Of a DNA stretch of 21,870 nt, positions 21,865-21,870 are shown piece by piece. This DNA is from JAHIVB01 sp964574705. Lineage in GTDB: Bacteria > Bacillota_I > Bacilli_A > Izemoplasmatales > Hujiaoplasmataceae. How positions within the stretch are numbered: the stretch's first letter is position 1; every line of letters starts with the position of its first letter. Both the position numbers and the translations under genes were made by a program. The stretch covers positions 1 to 21,870 of the forward strand of contig CAZNOO010000025.1 in assembly GCA_964574705.1 (NCBI GenBank), in the 5' to 3' direction. Below the pieces are notes generated by a model. That model saw only the letters and a program-made list of their open reading frames with translations, was not told where the DNA came from and searched no databases.

Positions 21865-21870
21865 TATACA

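Noticed and set aside
1..21870. Mycoplasma-type code with UGA as Trp
   Set aside because: Several genes end in TGA with tightly coupled downstream starts (4289-4292, 13771-13774), and Trp is encoded by TGG throughout.

Overview
The window is AT-rich bacterial DNA. Nearly all genes lie on the minus strand; one gene, at 14582-15685, lies on the plus strand. Several points suggest a low-GC Gram-positive-derived organism: strong AGGAGG-type ribosome binding sites, many lipoproteins with a Cys lipobox and no outer-membrane proteins, short factor-independent terminators, and several small membrane proteins with PH-like or YcxB-like domains. My best guess is the Mollicutes/Izemoplasma/Acholeplasma side of the Bacillota, but nothing here fixes the taxon. 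UGA is used as a stop (for example in the 4-bp GTGA and ATGA gene overlaps) and Trp is encoded by TGG, so the standard bacterial code applies, not the Mycoplasma code. No tRNA, rRNA, CRISPR array, insertion sequence or phage gene was seen.

Layout. 1-3515: a small membrane protein, then a P2-type cation ATPase. The ATPase is preceded by a recognisable yybP-ykoY manganese riboswitch whose P1 strand overlaps a factor-independent terminator, with a consensus promoter placed so that RNA starts at the aptamer edge. 3504-5400: a NitT/TauT/SsuC-like ABC permease and lipoprotein binding protein without an ATPase subunit, behind a structured leader of about 110 nt that I do not recognise and a palindrome over the promoter. 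5411-7064: a wall-less-type surface protein with four Ig-like repeats and a C-terminal membrane anchor. 7120-10281: a four-gene operon of unknown proteins (YcxB-like, coiled-coil, Cys-cluster membrane protein). 10326-11058: an XRE regulator with a membrane domain. 11081-12291: a stand-alone fucose-isomerase-like protein. 12350-15757: an OmpR/PhoB-type two-component system divergent from a lipoprotein made of three cytochrome-b5-like domains plus an Asp/Ser/His tail. 15833-18710: small membrane proteins and one lipoprotein. 18792-21179: an alpha/beta hydrolase of PAF-acetylhydrolase type fused to a membrane domain, cotranscribed with a PH-like membrane protein. 21264-21864: an Ig-like-domain lipoprotein.

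The most coherent candidate system is the two-component pair with the triple cytochrome-b5-like lipoprotein. The shared 136-bp intergenic region carries two pairs of 11-bp-spaced TTAAAAT repeats in inverted orientation, each ending 10-11 bp upstream of a -10-like box, one for each divergent gene. That is the geometry of PhoB/OmpR-family activator sites and links the regulator to the lipoprotein. Because the b5-like domains keep a paired-histidine pattern, a haem- or redox-related envelope function is a testable inference.

The second strong result is that the 'calcium' ATPase is probably controlled by Mn2+, and so is probably a Mn2+ (or Mn2+/Ca2+) exporter. Several start codons were moved using ribosome binding sites: 9057 (TTG), 10214, 17698 and 20278.
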